From JAYYZW01 sp036339995 (lineage in GTDB: Bacteria > Pseudomonadota > Gammaproteobacteria > Ga0077536): a stretch of DNA of 7,821 bases. The DNA lies in assembly GCA_036339995.1 (NCBI GenBank), contig JAYYZW010000144.1, forward strand, positions 1-7,821. Reading direction: 5' to 3'. Below the pieces are notes generated by a model, which was given only the letters and a program-made list of their open reading frames with translations, searched no databases and had not been told where the DNA came from. This document shows, piece by piece, positions 1 to 6,759 of this stretch. The first letter of the stretch is position 1; every line of letters starts with the position of its first letter. Both the position numbers and the translations under genes were made by a program.

Positions 1-648
1 CTCCGGCTCGTTTCAGAACGCCGGCTACCGACGCAGGGGTTGCGCCGGTGGTCACGACGTCGTCGATTAGCAATATCGTATCTCCACGGACCGGCCTGAT
101 TACGGTGAATGCACCACGTACATTTGCGGTCCTTGCCGCCGCCGGCAAGGACGACTGGGGTCGATCGGCACGGGCGCGCCGAACGCGAGTCGCCGAGAGG
201 GGCGTACCGGCGAGCGCCGCGAGCGGTCGGGCGAATTCTATCGCTTGCATTGAACCTACGGTGGATATAGCGCAGCGCCCAGAGCGGAATAGGCACGAGA
301 CGATTAACATGTGTTAAGTAATCGCTTACTTCGTCGTAGGTTGAGTACGCCAACGTACGCATAGCACCGAGATCGCGATGGAATTTCGCACTTTGAGTCA
401 GGCGATCCCACGGAAAACTATAGTGAAACGGCGCGAAAGTCTCATCGATATGCGCTATTTTTTAGAGCGAGAACCACGGCATTGCGGCGGGGAAGATCGG
501 CCGTACAGCGTGAGCAAAGACCGGACAGTTCCGAGGCCGCGTCGCATAGCCAGCACCGACCTGCCCACACGCACCCGGCCGGCCGGGCCGGCAGCTTGTA
601 CACTTCTGCGAGTTTGAATAAAGTTGACCGCCGCTTCCCTGCAGCCAT
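1..648 (-). pseudogene. comF: ComF family phosphoribosyltransferase-like protein, frameshifted and cut by the window edge
   Basis: ComF proteins combine an N-terminal zinc-finger region with a PRTase domain and are linked to DNA uptake. The proposed ATG at 648-646 has an AGGGAGG Shine-Dalgarno 7 nt upstream. The first frame shows CWLC and CSRC cysteine pairs (residues 32-35 and 45-48) followed by DLP, and runs into a stop at 442. The homology resumes in a second frame from about 455 to 249 (IDETFAPFHYSFPWDRLTQ, then LVPIPLW and RRFN). It continues in a third frame from 247 to the edge (QAIEFARPLA, then the PRPP-binding loop ILLIDDVVTTGAT). One extra base, C248 on the plus strand, accounts for the second break: removing it gives the family motif RFNQA. 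At the first break about 20-25 residues, including the usual second pair of CxxC motifs, are also missing. The gene is divergent from bioB, a common gammaproteobacterial arrangement. It is probably a pseudogene, though sequencing error could explain the single-base break. Confidence 0.85.
596..624 (+). promoter_or_regulatory. Weak candidate promoter for the bio operon
   Basis: The comF-bioB gap is only 51 bp and not AT-rich, so the bioB promoter probably lies inside the 5' end of comF. The best candidate I see is TTGTAC (596-601), a 17-nt spacer, then TAAAGT (619-624). These match the sigma-70 consensus boxes at only 3/6 and 4/6 positions. No convincing BirA-type operator was found here. Confidence 0.2.
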
Positions 649-655
649 GAGGTGT

Positions 656-662
656 CCTCCCT
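656..662 (-). promoter_or_regulatory. Shine-Dalgarno of comF
   Basis: On the minus strand this reads AGGGAGG, 7 nt before the ATG at 648-646. It fixes the comF start at this ATG rather than at upstream in-frame ATGs such as the one at 681-679, which lack such a site. Confidence 0.7.
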
Positions 663-685
663 GTCGCCATCTCCCGATCATTGAT

Positions 686-691
686 GAAAGG
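686..691 (+). promoter_or_regulatory. Shine-Dalgarno of bioB
   Basis: GAAAGG lies 8 nt upstream of the ATG at 700 and supports that start. Confidence 0.6.
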
Positions 692-699
692 TTACGTCG

Positions 700-1686
700 A
701 TGCAAACCCAACTCACCGACCTGCCGCCTAACCCACGCTCGGAAATCCGTCACGATTGGACGCCCAGTGAAGTCCTGGCATTGTTCACGCGACCGTTCAA
801 CGACGTCCTCTACCAAGCCCACTGCCTGCATCGGGCGCATTTCGATCCCAACCGGATCCAGCTGAGTACGCTACTCAATATCAAATCCGGTGGCTGCCCG
901 GAGGACTGCGCTTACTGCCCGCAAAGCGTTCGCTACGAGACCCGCGTCGAGGCTCTGCCGATGCTTGACGAAGAATCCGTATTGGCAGCGGCACGCCGCG
1001 CAAGAGCGGCGGGCGCGACCCGCTTTTGTATGGGCGCCGCGTGGCGATCTCCCAAGGATCGGGATCTCGATCTAGTCATCCCGCTGGTCAAAGGCGTGAA
1101 GGCGCTCGGCTTGGAGACCTGCGTGACGCTCGGTATGCTGACCTCGCCCCAGGCCAGGCGCCTGAGCGCTGCCGGGCTCGATTACTACAACCATAACCTC
1201 GATACGTCACCGGAATATTACGGTGAGATCATTTCCACCAGGACTTATGCCGACCGCCTGGAGACGCTTGCGCACGTACGCGATGCTGATATCAATGTGT
1301 GCTGCGGTGGAATCGTCGGCCTCGGCGAAAGCACTGCCGATCGCGCGGAAATGCTCCGCACGCTGGCGAACCTTCGGGAACATCCCGAATCCGTACCGAT
1401 CAATCTGCTGATCCGCGTCGAGGGGACCCCTCTGGCGGACGCCGAGGAGGTCCATCCGATCGATTTCGTCCGTACCATTGCGGCCGCTCGAATCCTCATG
1501 CCGCAATCCGTGGTACGGCTCTCCGCCGGCCGCACGGAAATGACCGACGAGCTTCAGGCGCTGTGTTATTTCGCAGGCGCCAACTCGATTTTCTACGGCG
1601 AGGAACTCTTGACGACCGCAAACCCAGTCGCGATTCAGGATCAACGACTATTCGAGCGCCTGGGGCTGTCCGCGACGGACGCCTGA
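700..1686 (+). CDS. bioB: Biotin synthase BioB (EC 2.8.1.6)
   Basis: BioB is a cytoplasmic radical-SAM enzyme that inserts sulfur into dethiobiotin, the last step of biotin synthesis. The 328-residue product is close to the usual family length. The radical-SAM CxxxCxxC motif is CPEDCAYC (C66, C70, C73). The ligands expected for the auxiliary [2Fe-2S] cluster are also in place: C110 (RFCMGAAWR), C141 (ETCVTLGML), C201 (NVCCGG) and R273 (VVRLSAGR). Each is offset by 13 residues from its E. coli counterpart. Other family signatures are YYNHNLDT, GIVGLGE and the C-terminal SIFYGEELLTTANP. The start is supported by GAAAGG at a spacing of 8 nt. It is the first gene of bioB-bioF-bioC-bioD and appears intact and functional. 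Confidence 0.97.
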   Translation: MQTQLTDLPPNPRSEIRHDWTPSEVLALFTRPFNDVLYQAHCLHRAHFDPNRIQLSTLLNIKSGGCPEDCAYCPQSVRYETRVEALPMLDEESVLAAARRARAAGATRFCMGAAWRSPKDRDLDLVIPLVKGVKALGLETCVTLGMLTSPQARRLSAAGLDYYNHNLDTSPEYYGEIISTRTYADRLETLAHVRDADINVCCGGIVGLGESTADRAEMLRTLANLREHPESVPINLLIRVEGTPLADAEEVHPIDFVRTIAAARILMPQSVVRLSAGRTEMTDELQALCYFAGANSIFYGEELLTTANPVAIQDQRLFERLGLSATDA

Positions 1687-1709
1687 TCGCACCCAAGGCA
1701 CGGCAAGTG

Positions 1710-2873
1710 GTGTCCGATCTCATGGGACAGCTTACCAGCGCGTTGGAAGCGCGTAGGTCCCGCGGGCGTCTGCGTACGCTCGAAACGCGTTCGAGCGCGC
1801 AGGGCGTTGACATCACGATGGACGGCCGGCGCCTGGTGAATTTCACGAGCAACGATTATCTGGGGCTGGCGGACGACCCGCGGCTTATCCGGCGGGTCCA
1901 CGCCGAACTCGATCGGCATGGCTTTGGCAGTGGTGCAGCATCCCTTTTGTCGGGGCGTTCGCAGTTGCACGCCGAACTCGAGCAGCGCCTCGCCCGCTTT
2001 ACGGGGATGGAAGCGGCACTGGTGTTTTCGTCCGGTTACCTGGCCAATCTCGGCGCGATCGCGGCACTGGTCGAGCGACGGTCATACGTGATGCACGATC
2101 GCTTGAACCACGCCTCCTTGATCGACGCGGTCGTCGCGAGCGGTGCGCAGCATCGACGATATCCCCACCTTGACATGGACGGGCTCGACGCGCGCCTGTC
2201 GTGCGTCCCCGATGCAATGAAATGGATAATCACGGAATCCGTGTTCAGCATGGACGGCGACATGGCACCAATCGGTACCCTTGCCCGGTTGTCCAGAAAA
2301 CGTGAAGCCACGCTGTACATCGACGATGCTCATGGCTTCGGCGTAACCCATGGAGGACGCGGTGTCTTCTGCGCTCTCGCGGACACAGACTCTTCCGATT
2401 ACATCGTTATGGTGACCTTCGGCAAGGCGCTGGGATCGATGGGCGCCGCAATCCTCGCCTCTCAACAGGTCATCGACTATCTCGTGCAGACTGCGAGAAC
2501 CTTTGTATACGACACTGCGCTCCCGCCGGTGTGCGCAGCCGCCGCCCTGGAAGCGCTGTCGATACTCGAAGAGGACGATCGAGCGAACCGGAAATTGGCG
2601 GAAAATATCACCCATTTTCGCGCCGCTGCCGCCGCCGCCGGGCTACCCATAATGGACTCCAACACCCCAATTCAACCCATACTCATCGGCGAGGATGTGC
2701 GCGCTGTCGGCGTCGCCGAGGGTGTTTGCGAGGACGGTTTCTACGTCCGTGCAATTCGCCCGCCGACCGTGCCGGACGGTTCCGCGCGGATCCGCATTAC
2801 CTTGAGTGCGGCGCACCAGCGCCGCCATTTGGAAGACCTTGCAAGCTCGATGGCGTACCGACTCTCGATATGA
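1710..2873 (+). CDS. bioF: 8-amino-7-oxononanoate synthase BioF (EC 2.3.1.47)
   Basis: BioF is a PLP-dependent alpha-oxoamine synthase that condenses pimeloyl-ACP with L-alanine to give KAPA (8-amino-7-oxononanoate), with loss of CO2. From the chosen start the product has 387 residues, near the family norm. Visible signatures are NFTSNDYLGLA (about 44-54), the substrate-binding GSGAASLLSG, HDRLNHASLIDA with H134, ESVFSMDGD, YIDDAHGFGV with D206/H208, and the PLP Schiff-base lysine K239 in VTFGKALGS. IRPPTVP and RIRITLSAAH close the domain. The open frame extends far upstream through bioB, so the start has to be chosen. GTG at 1710 aligns with the E. coli N-terminus. GTG at 1707 (8 nt after AAGG) and ATG at 1722 are alternatives. 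It starts about 24 nt after bioB, and its TGA overlaps the bioC ATG (ATGA), which suggests translational coupling. Confidence 0.95.
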   Translation: MSDLMGQLTSALEARRSRGRLRTLETRSSAQGVDITMDGRRLVNFTSNDYLGLADDPRLIRRVHAELDRHGFGSGAASLLSGRSQLHAELEQRLARFTGMEAALVFSSGYLANLGAIAALVERRSYVMHDRLNHASLIDAVVASGAQHRRYPHLDMDGLDARLSCVPDAMKWIITESVFSMDGDMAPIGTLARLSRKREATLYIDDAHGFGVTHGGRGVFCALADTDSSDYIVMVTFGKALGSMGAAILASQQVIDYLVQTARTFVYDTALPPVCAAAALEALSILEEDDRANRKLAENITHFRAAAAAAGLPIMDSNTPIQPILIGEDVRAVGVAEGVCEDGFYVRAIRPPTVPDGSARIRITLSAAHQRRHLEDLASSMAYRLSI

Positions 2874-3745
2874 GTTCGCTGTTGCAAAACGACGTCGATA
2901 AACGAAGTGTCGCCGCCGCCTTCGAGAAAGCGGCAGCGACTTAAGACGATCACGATTTCCTGCAACGTGAAGTGGCGGCGCGGGCAATGGAACGTCTCGA
3001 TTTCGTTGCCCTGAAGGCGCGCCGCGTGCTGGACCTCGGATCTGGAACCGGCCGCTGCGCGGGTGCCTTGGTGCGGCGGTATCGGCGCGCCTCAGTGCTG
3101 CAGTGCGACCTCGCCTGGGGAATGCTCGAACGCGCGCGCAGTGGTGCAAGCAGGTTCTTCTCGAGACAAGTCTATGTCTGTGCCGACGTCGAGCAGCTGC
3201 CACTCAAAGACGCTGCTTTCGATCTGGCCTTCGCCAACCTCTCTCTGCAATGGTGCGTTGATCTGGGACGGGCATTTCGCGAAATCCATCGCGTGCTGGA
3301 GCCTGGCGGCCTGGTGTTGTTCACCACATTCGGGCCCGATACCTTGAAAGAACTGCGCGCTGCCTGGGCGCAGATTTCTAACACGCCGCACGTCCACCAG
3401 TTTTTCGACATGCACGATGTCGGTGACGTGCTGGTCACGAGCGGGTTCGCCGAGCCGGTGATGGAGACCGAATACATCACCGTGCAATACAACGACGTGA
3501 TGACCTTGATGCGCGACTTGAAAGGGATCGGTGCGTCAAACTCGGTGATGGACCGACGGCGCGGCCTGCTGGGACGACGTGCTCTGAAAGCCTTGATCGA
3601 CGCATATGAATCCTGTCGAGACAAGGGTAAGCTCCCGGCCACCTATGAAGTAATTTACGGGCACGCTTGGGCGGCGGACGTGGCAGCAACGGGTCAGGGC
3701 GGGGGCGTACACACCTTTCCTCTCGAACGTCTGAAACGCAGGTGA
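2870..3745 (+). CDS. bioC: Malonyl-ACP O-methyltransferase BioC, interrupted by an in-frame stop at codon 25
   Basis: BioC uses SAM to methylate the malonyl-ACP carboxyl group, which disguises it as a primer for pimeloyl-ACP synthesis. The natural start is the ATG at 2870, overlapping the bioF stop. The first 24 residues (ending SVAAAFEKAAAT) have the typical BioC N-terminal helix. A TAA at 2942-2944 follows, and the same frame continues as DDHDFLQREVAARAMERL. Relatives usually have tyrosine at the stop position. Downstream are SAM motif I (VLDLGSGTG, codons 53-61), LPLKDAAFDLAFANLSLQW, the post-motif LEPGGLVLFTTFGPDTL and the family ending TYEVIYGHAWAAD. A restart at GTG 2972 (257 aa) or ATG 2987 (252 aa) would keep the methyltransferase core but lose the N-terminal helix. 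I see no good ribosome-binding site for either. Possible explanations are a nonsense mutation, a truncated but active protein, readthrough or a base-call error. The family call is firm; functionality is uncertain. Confidence 0.9.
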
Positions 3746-3749
3746 GGCC

Positions 3750-4445
3750 GTGCCTTTGTTCGTGACGGGTACGGACACCGGCTGCGGCAAGACCGTCGTC
3801 AGCTGCGCTTTACTGCGGGCGCTCGCACGGATGGACATACGCGCGATCGGGATGAAACCGGTGGCGACGGGCTCCAAGCGGGAAGGCGAACGCTTGATCA
3901 ATGAGGACGTGGAAGCGCTGCGGGCCGCTTCTTCGACGAGCTTACCGCCGGCGATTACCAACCCGTATATATTCGAACCGCCGTGTTCTCCGCATATCGC
4001 GGCCGCGCAGGCCCGCACGCCCATCGAACTCGATCGCATCGCCACTGCCTATAAAGCCTGCATCGAAAAAGCGGACGAGGTGGTTGTTGAAGGCGTCGGT
4101 GGCTGGTGCGTACCGCTGGGGAACGATCTGTGGTTGGACGAACTGCCGCGAGCACTCGAACTGCCCGTCCTGTTGGTCGCAGGGGTCAAGCTCGGCTGCA
4201 TCAATCACGCGGTCCTCACGGCCCAGGCTATCGAACGCAGCGGCGCCCGGCTGATCGGGTGGGTGGCCAATGTACTCGAACCTTCACTGTTCGAACTCGA
4301 GACAGTCATCGAGACCTTGACGGCGCACATACCGGCGCCCCGGCTCGCCGTGCTAGATTGGGCACCCGGCGCGACCCCCGCCGAACGGGCGCCGCATTTG
4401 GGGACGGTGGCCGCGAAACTCTCGAGCGAGACGCCACTCGCCTGA
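3750..4445 (+). CDS. bioD: Dethiobiotin synthetase BioD (EC 6.3.3.3)
   Basis: BioD is an ATP-dependent cytoplasmic carboxylase that closes the ureido ring of DAPA (7,8-diaminononanoate) to give dethiobiotin, the BioB substrate. The 231-residue product matches the family length. The P-loop is GTDTGCGKT (residues 7-15, K14). It is followed by MKPVATG with catalytic K36, and VEGVGGWCVPL (about 113-123) gives the conserved glutamate and glycines. LLVAGVKLGCINHAVLTAQ and GWVANVLEP are typical nucleotide-site and C-terminal signatures. Translation probably starts at GTG 3750, 4 nt after the bioC stop, using the AGGTG/GAGG purine stretch that spans that stop. The protein looks intact. Confidence 0.96.
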   Translation: MPLFVTGTDTGCGKTVVSCALLRALARMDIRAIGMKPVATGSKREGERLINEDVEALRAASSTSLPPAITNPYIFEPPCSPHIAAAQARTPIELDRIATAYKACIEKADEVVVEGVGGWCVPLGNDLWLDELPRALELPVLLVAGVKLGCINHAVLTAQAIERSGARLIGWVANVLEPSLFELETVIETLTAHIPAPRLAVLDWAPGATPAERAPHLGTVAAKLSSETPLA

Positions 4446-4460
4446 ACGGGCGCAAAGGAC

Positions 4461-4625
4461 ATGGTGAGGCAACTGAACAGAGTCGAAGGCGAAGACGCTT
4501 GCTGGGTGTTGAAACCCACCCGCTCGATGAGCTGGAAGCAGGCCAAGCGCTTCATCCTCTTCATCGCGATCGTGAGTTTCGGGATCAGAGGCTTTTTCCT
4601 GCTGCGCGCTTCGAAGATCAGATAA
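4461..4625 (+). pseudogene. N-terminal fragment of a DUF2244-like membrane protein
   Basis: This is a 54-codon ORF starting 15 nt after bioD, preceded by AAAGGA (4454-4459), which sits unusually close to the ATG. The product has a short N-terminus, then VLKPTRSMSWKQAKRF and one hydrophobic segment (about residues 31-47), and ends in RASKIR. The pattern of hydrophobic residue, LKP, basic or polar residues, then (S/M)SW before a membrane helix resembles the start of DUF2244 proteins. Those are normally about 150 residues with a second membrane helix and a soluble tail, all absent here. The ORF stops 1 nt before the ctaA ATG. In related genomes DUF2244-like genes can lie upstream of cytochrome c oxidase genes, so this looks like a truncated remnant at a deletion junction. 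It could instead be a small expressed membrane protein coupled to ctaA. The family call rests on motif memory only. Confidence 0.6.
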
Positions 4626-4626
4626 C

Positions 4627-5658
4627 ATGGCGGCGTTGTTTCGGCTGTTGTCCACCCTGCTGCCGGCACTGGCGCTCCTCGTCATCGTGTTCGGCGCTTA
4701 CGTGCGTCTGACGGACGCCGGTCTGGGTTGTCCCGACTGGCCCGGATGCTATGGGCGGCTGGGGGTGCCTGAAGCCGGTACCGAAGTCCATCTCGAGGAC
4801 CCCGCCTGGAACGCACGACCGCTAGAATCCGGCAAGGCCTGGCGCGAGATGACGCACCGTTATCTGGCCAGCACCCTCGGTCTCGGCATCGTGCTCATGG
4901 CCTTCGCGGCACGCAATCCCGCGCGACAGGGCGCCTCTAACCTCGCCGTATACCTGCTCGTACCCCTCGTCGTGTTTCAGGGTGTCCTCGGCATGTGGAC
5001 AGTCACCCTGCTGTTGAAGCCGCTCGTGGTCAGCGCTCACTTACTGGGAGGACTCGCAACTCTGTCGTTGTTGTGGTGGAATTTTATCGGCACCTACCGA
5101 TGGGCTACGCCACCCCAGGCCCTCGAGAACCTCGCAAAAGATCGCGGTGAGAAAGCGAGGCTGATCGACCGCGGCGGCTTGAGAAAAATCGCCTGGATGG
5201 CGTTCACGGTGCTTATCGTGCAGATATTTCTGGGCGGGTGGACCAGCGCAAACTACGCCGCGCTGGCCTGCACGGATTTTCCGACCTGCCAGGGACGGTG
5301 GTGGCCAAATACCGACTTTGGCGAAGCGTTCGACCTGTGGCGGGGAGGCGAGATCAATTACGAATTCGGCGTCTTGGATGCCCCCGCTCGTACCGCGATA
5401 CACCTCGCCCACCGGCTCGGCGCTGTAGTCGCTGCCGCGCTTATCTTGGGCGCTGGTCTGGCCGCGCTCGCCGGAGGTTCCGCACGCCTGCGGCGAGTGG
5501 CTTGGTGTATAATCGCGGCGCTCGTATTCCAGCTTGTGATAGGCATTTCGAACGTGATCGGCGGACTGCCGCTCCCGGTCGCGGTTGCGCACAACGCAGG
5601 GGCTGCCGCGCTGCTTTTGACCCTGATCACGCTGCTTCACGCGATCTACCAAGATTAA
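4627..5658 (+). CDS. ctaA: Heme A synthase CtaA (COX15 family)
   Basis: CtaA is an integral membrane enzyme that oxidises the C8 methyl of heme O to the formyl group of heme A, needed by aa3-type oxidases. The 343-residue product has the expected length and about eight hydrophobic segments. All four conserved heme-binding histidines are present: H77 (MTHRYLA), H138 (SAHLLGG), H262 (LAHRLGA) and H322 (AHNAGA). The extracytoplasmic loops carry paired cysteines, C35/C41 in GLGCPDWPGCYG and C215/C221 in ACTDFPTCQG, as in many COX15 proteins. The N-terminal AYVRLTDAGLGC is a family hallmark. No good Shine-Dalgarno precedes the ATG. The upstream 54-codon ORF ends 1 nt before it, so translation may depend on coupling. 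The protein looks complete, but the oxidase structural genes that often precede it are missing. Confidence 0.95.
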   Translation: MAALFRLLSTLLPALALLVIVFGAYVRLTDAGLGCPDWPGCYGRLGVPEAGTEVHLEDPAWNARPLESGKAWREMTHRYLASTLGLGIVLMAFAARNPARQGASNLAVYLLVPLVVFQGVLGMWTVTLLLKPLVVSAHLLGGLATLSLLWWNFIGTYRWATPPQALENLAKDRGEKARLIDRGGLRKIAWMAFTVLIVQIFLGGWTSANYAALACTDFPTCQGRWWPNTDFGEAFDLWRGGEINYEFGVLDAPARTAIHLAHRLGAVVAAALILGAGLAALAGGSARLRRVAWCIIAALVFQLVIGISNVIGGLPLPVAVAHNAGAAALLLTLITLLHAIYQD

Positions 5659-5838
5659 AATTTTGGGGACAGGATGGGCCTGCGGATCTCACCAGCTTTC
5701 AACTCAAGCGGCTCGATGGCACGCCCTGACGGGCATTCGCTCGTTCGCGACAAGGCCAGCGGCCAGGGGGCAGGATGCCCGCAGTCTCGGCAGCCATGCC
5801 TGAGCCTTAAACCATTTTGCAACGAACGCTGCTGAGAT
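5659..5838 (+). other. 180-bp ctaA-ctaB spacer without a gene
   Basis: I find no convincing gene in this gap. It contains two weakly similar G-rich stretches in direct orientation (5665-5690 and 5766-5788, sharing CAGGATG and a following TCTC). It also holds two 4-bp GC hairpins: GCCC TGAC GGGC at 5723-5734, and GGGC/GCCC around 5768-5780. Neither hairpin is followed by a T run, so neither qualifies as a terminator. Many relatives place ctaB almost directly after ctaA, so the spacer is somewhat long. Confidence 0.5.
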
Positions 5839-6759
5839 ATGCGGGCTAGTACAACGGCAGCTTCGGCATCGATTGGCCACTGGCGCGACTACGCCGAGTT
5901 ATGCAAGCCGCGGGTCGTTGGTCTCATCGTGTTTACGGCCGTCGTCGGTATGCTGCTGTCGACGCCCGGCGCCGTGCCGCTAGCAGTTTTTATCCCTGCG
6001 ACGCTAGGCATTGGTCTGGCCGCAGCATCGGCTGCCGCCATCAATCACGTTGCCGAATATCGTATTGATGCGCTCATGGCGAGGACGCGCAACCGTCCAT
6101 TACCCCAGGGCGAGTTGAATCGCGCTCACGCACTCGCGTTTGCGCTCATCCTCGGCGGCTTTTCGATGTATCTGCTCATCGCGTTCGTGAACGTACTGAC
6201 CGCGGTACTGACTTTCGCGTCACTGATCGGATACGCCGTTATTTACACGATGTATCTAAAATACGCGACGCCGCAGAACATCGTCATTGGCGGCGCGGCC
6301 GGCGCCGCGCCTCCGGTGTTAGGCTGGACCGCGGTAACGGGTCAGGTCGATCCGCACGCGTTGCTGCTGTTTCTCATTATCTTCGCGTGGACACCGCCGC
6401 ATTTCTGGGCGCTGGCCATTTATCGTCGCGATGAATATGCGAATGCCAAGATTCCAATGTTGCCGATTACACACGGAGTCGATTACACGCGGCGGCAGAT
6501 ATTGCTGTATACGCTGATCCTTGTCATCGCGACGCTTCTGCCGTTCGTTACCTACATGAGCGGGGTGGTATATCTTTGCGGCGCGATTTTGCTCGACGCG
6601 GGTTTTCTCTACTACGCAATTCGCATGCAAACAGACCACGACGACGCCTTAGCCATGCGTACGTTTAAATATTCGATCGTCTATCTGATGGGTATTTTCA
6701 TCTTCTTTTTCCTGGATCACTATTGGACAGCGGTTCTGAAACTCATCGGGATCGCTTGA
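5839..6759 (+). CDS. ctaB: Protoheme IX farnesyltransferase (heme O synthase) CtaB
   Basis: CtaB is a UbiA-type polytopic prenyltransferase that adds a farnesyl group to heme B to make heme O, the CtaA substrate. The 306-residue product has the usual length and about eight to nine hydrophobic segments. The N-terminal ELCKPRVV is typical. The first prenyl-diphosphate/Mg site is NHVAEYRIDALMARTRNRPL (69-88). The usual aspartate four residues after the asparagine is glutamate here (E73), a conservative change, while D77 is kept. Further signatures are YLKYATPQNIVIGGAAGA, WTPPHFWALAI and DEYANAKIPMLP. An in-frame TGA lies just upstream of the ATG, so no longer upstream start in this frame is possible, but the Shine-Dalgarno is poor. 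It presumably works with ctaA. The alternative symbol is cyoE. Confidence 0.95.
   Translation: MRASTTAASASIGHWRDYAELCKPRVVGLIVFTAVVGMLLSTPGAVPLAVFIPATLGIGLAAASAAAINHVAEYRIDALMARTRNRPLPQGELNRAHALAFALILGGFSMYLLIAFVNVLTAVLTFASLIGYAVIYTMYLKYATPQNIVIGGAAGAAPPVLGWTAVTGQVDPHALLLFLIIFAWTPPHFWALAIYRRDEYANAKIPMLPITHGVDYTRRQILLYTLILVIATLLPFVTYMSGVVYLCGAILLDAGFLYYAIRMQTDHDDALAMRTFKYSIVYLMGIFIFFFLDHYWTAVLKLIGIA

Noticed and set aside
596..628. Possible BirA-type biotin operator upstream of bioB
   Set aside because: TTGTACACT and AGTTTGAA resemble operator half-sites, but they are only about 6 bp apart instead of the usual 15-16 bp, and the site lies within comF coding sequence. The match is too poor to call.
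1299..1709. N-terminal extension of BioF
   Set aside because: The frame stays open through the 3' part of bioB, but that stretch is low-complexity, Arg-rich shadow translation. BioF homology begins near 1710.
4106..4711. 201-codon plus-strand ORF overlapping bioD, the DUF2244-like fragment and ctaA
   Set aside because: Its translation is Arg/Thr-rich with no domain, and the genes it overlaps have clear family signatures in other frames.
5723..5780. Transcription terminator between ctaA and ctaB
   Set aside because: Only 4-bp GC stems are present and no T run follows.
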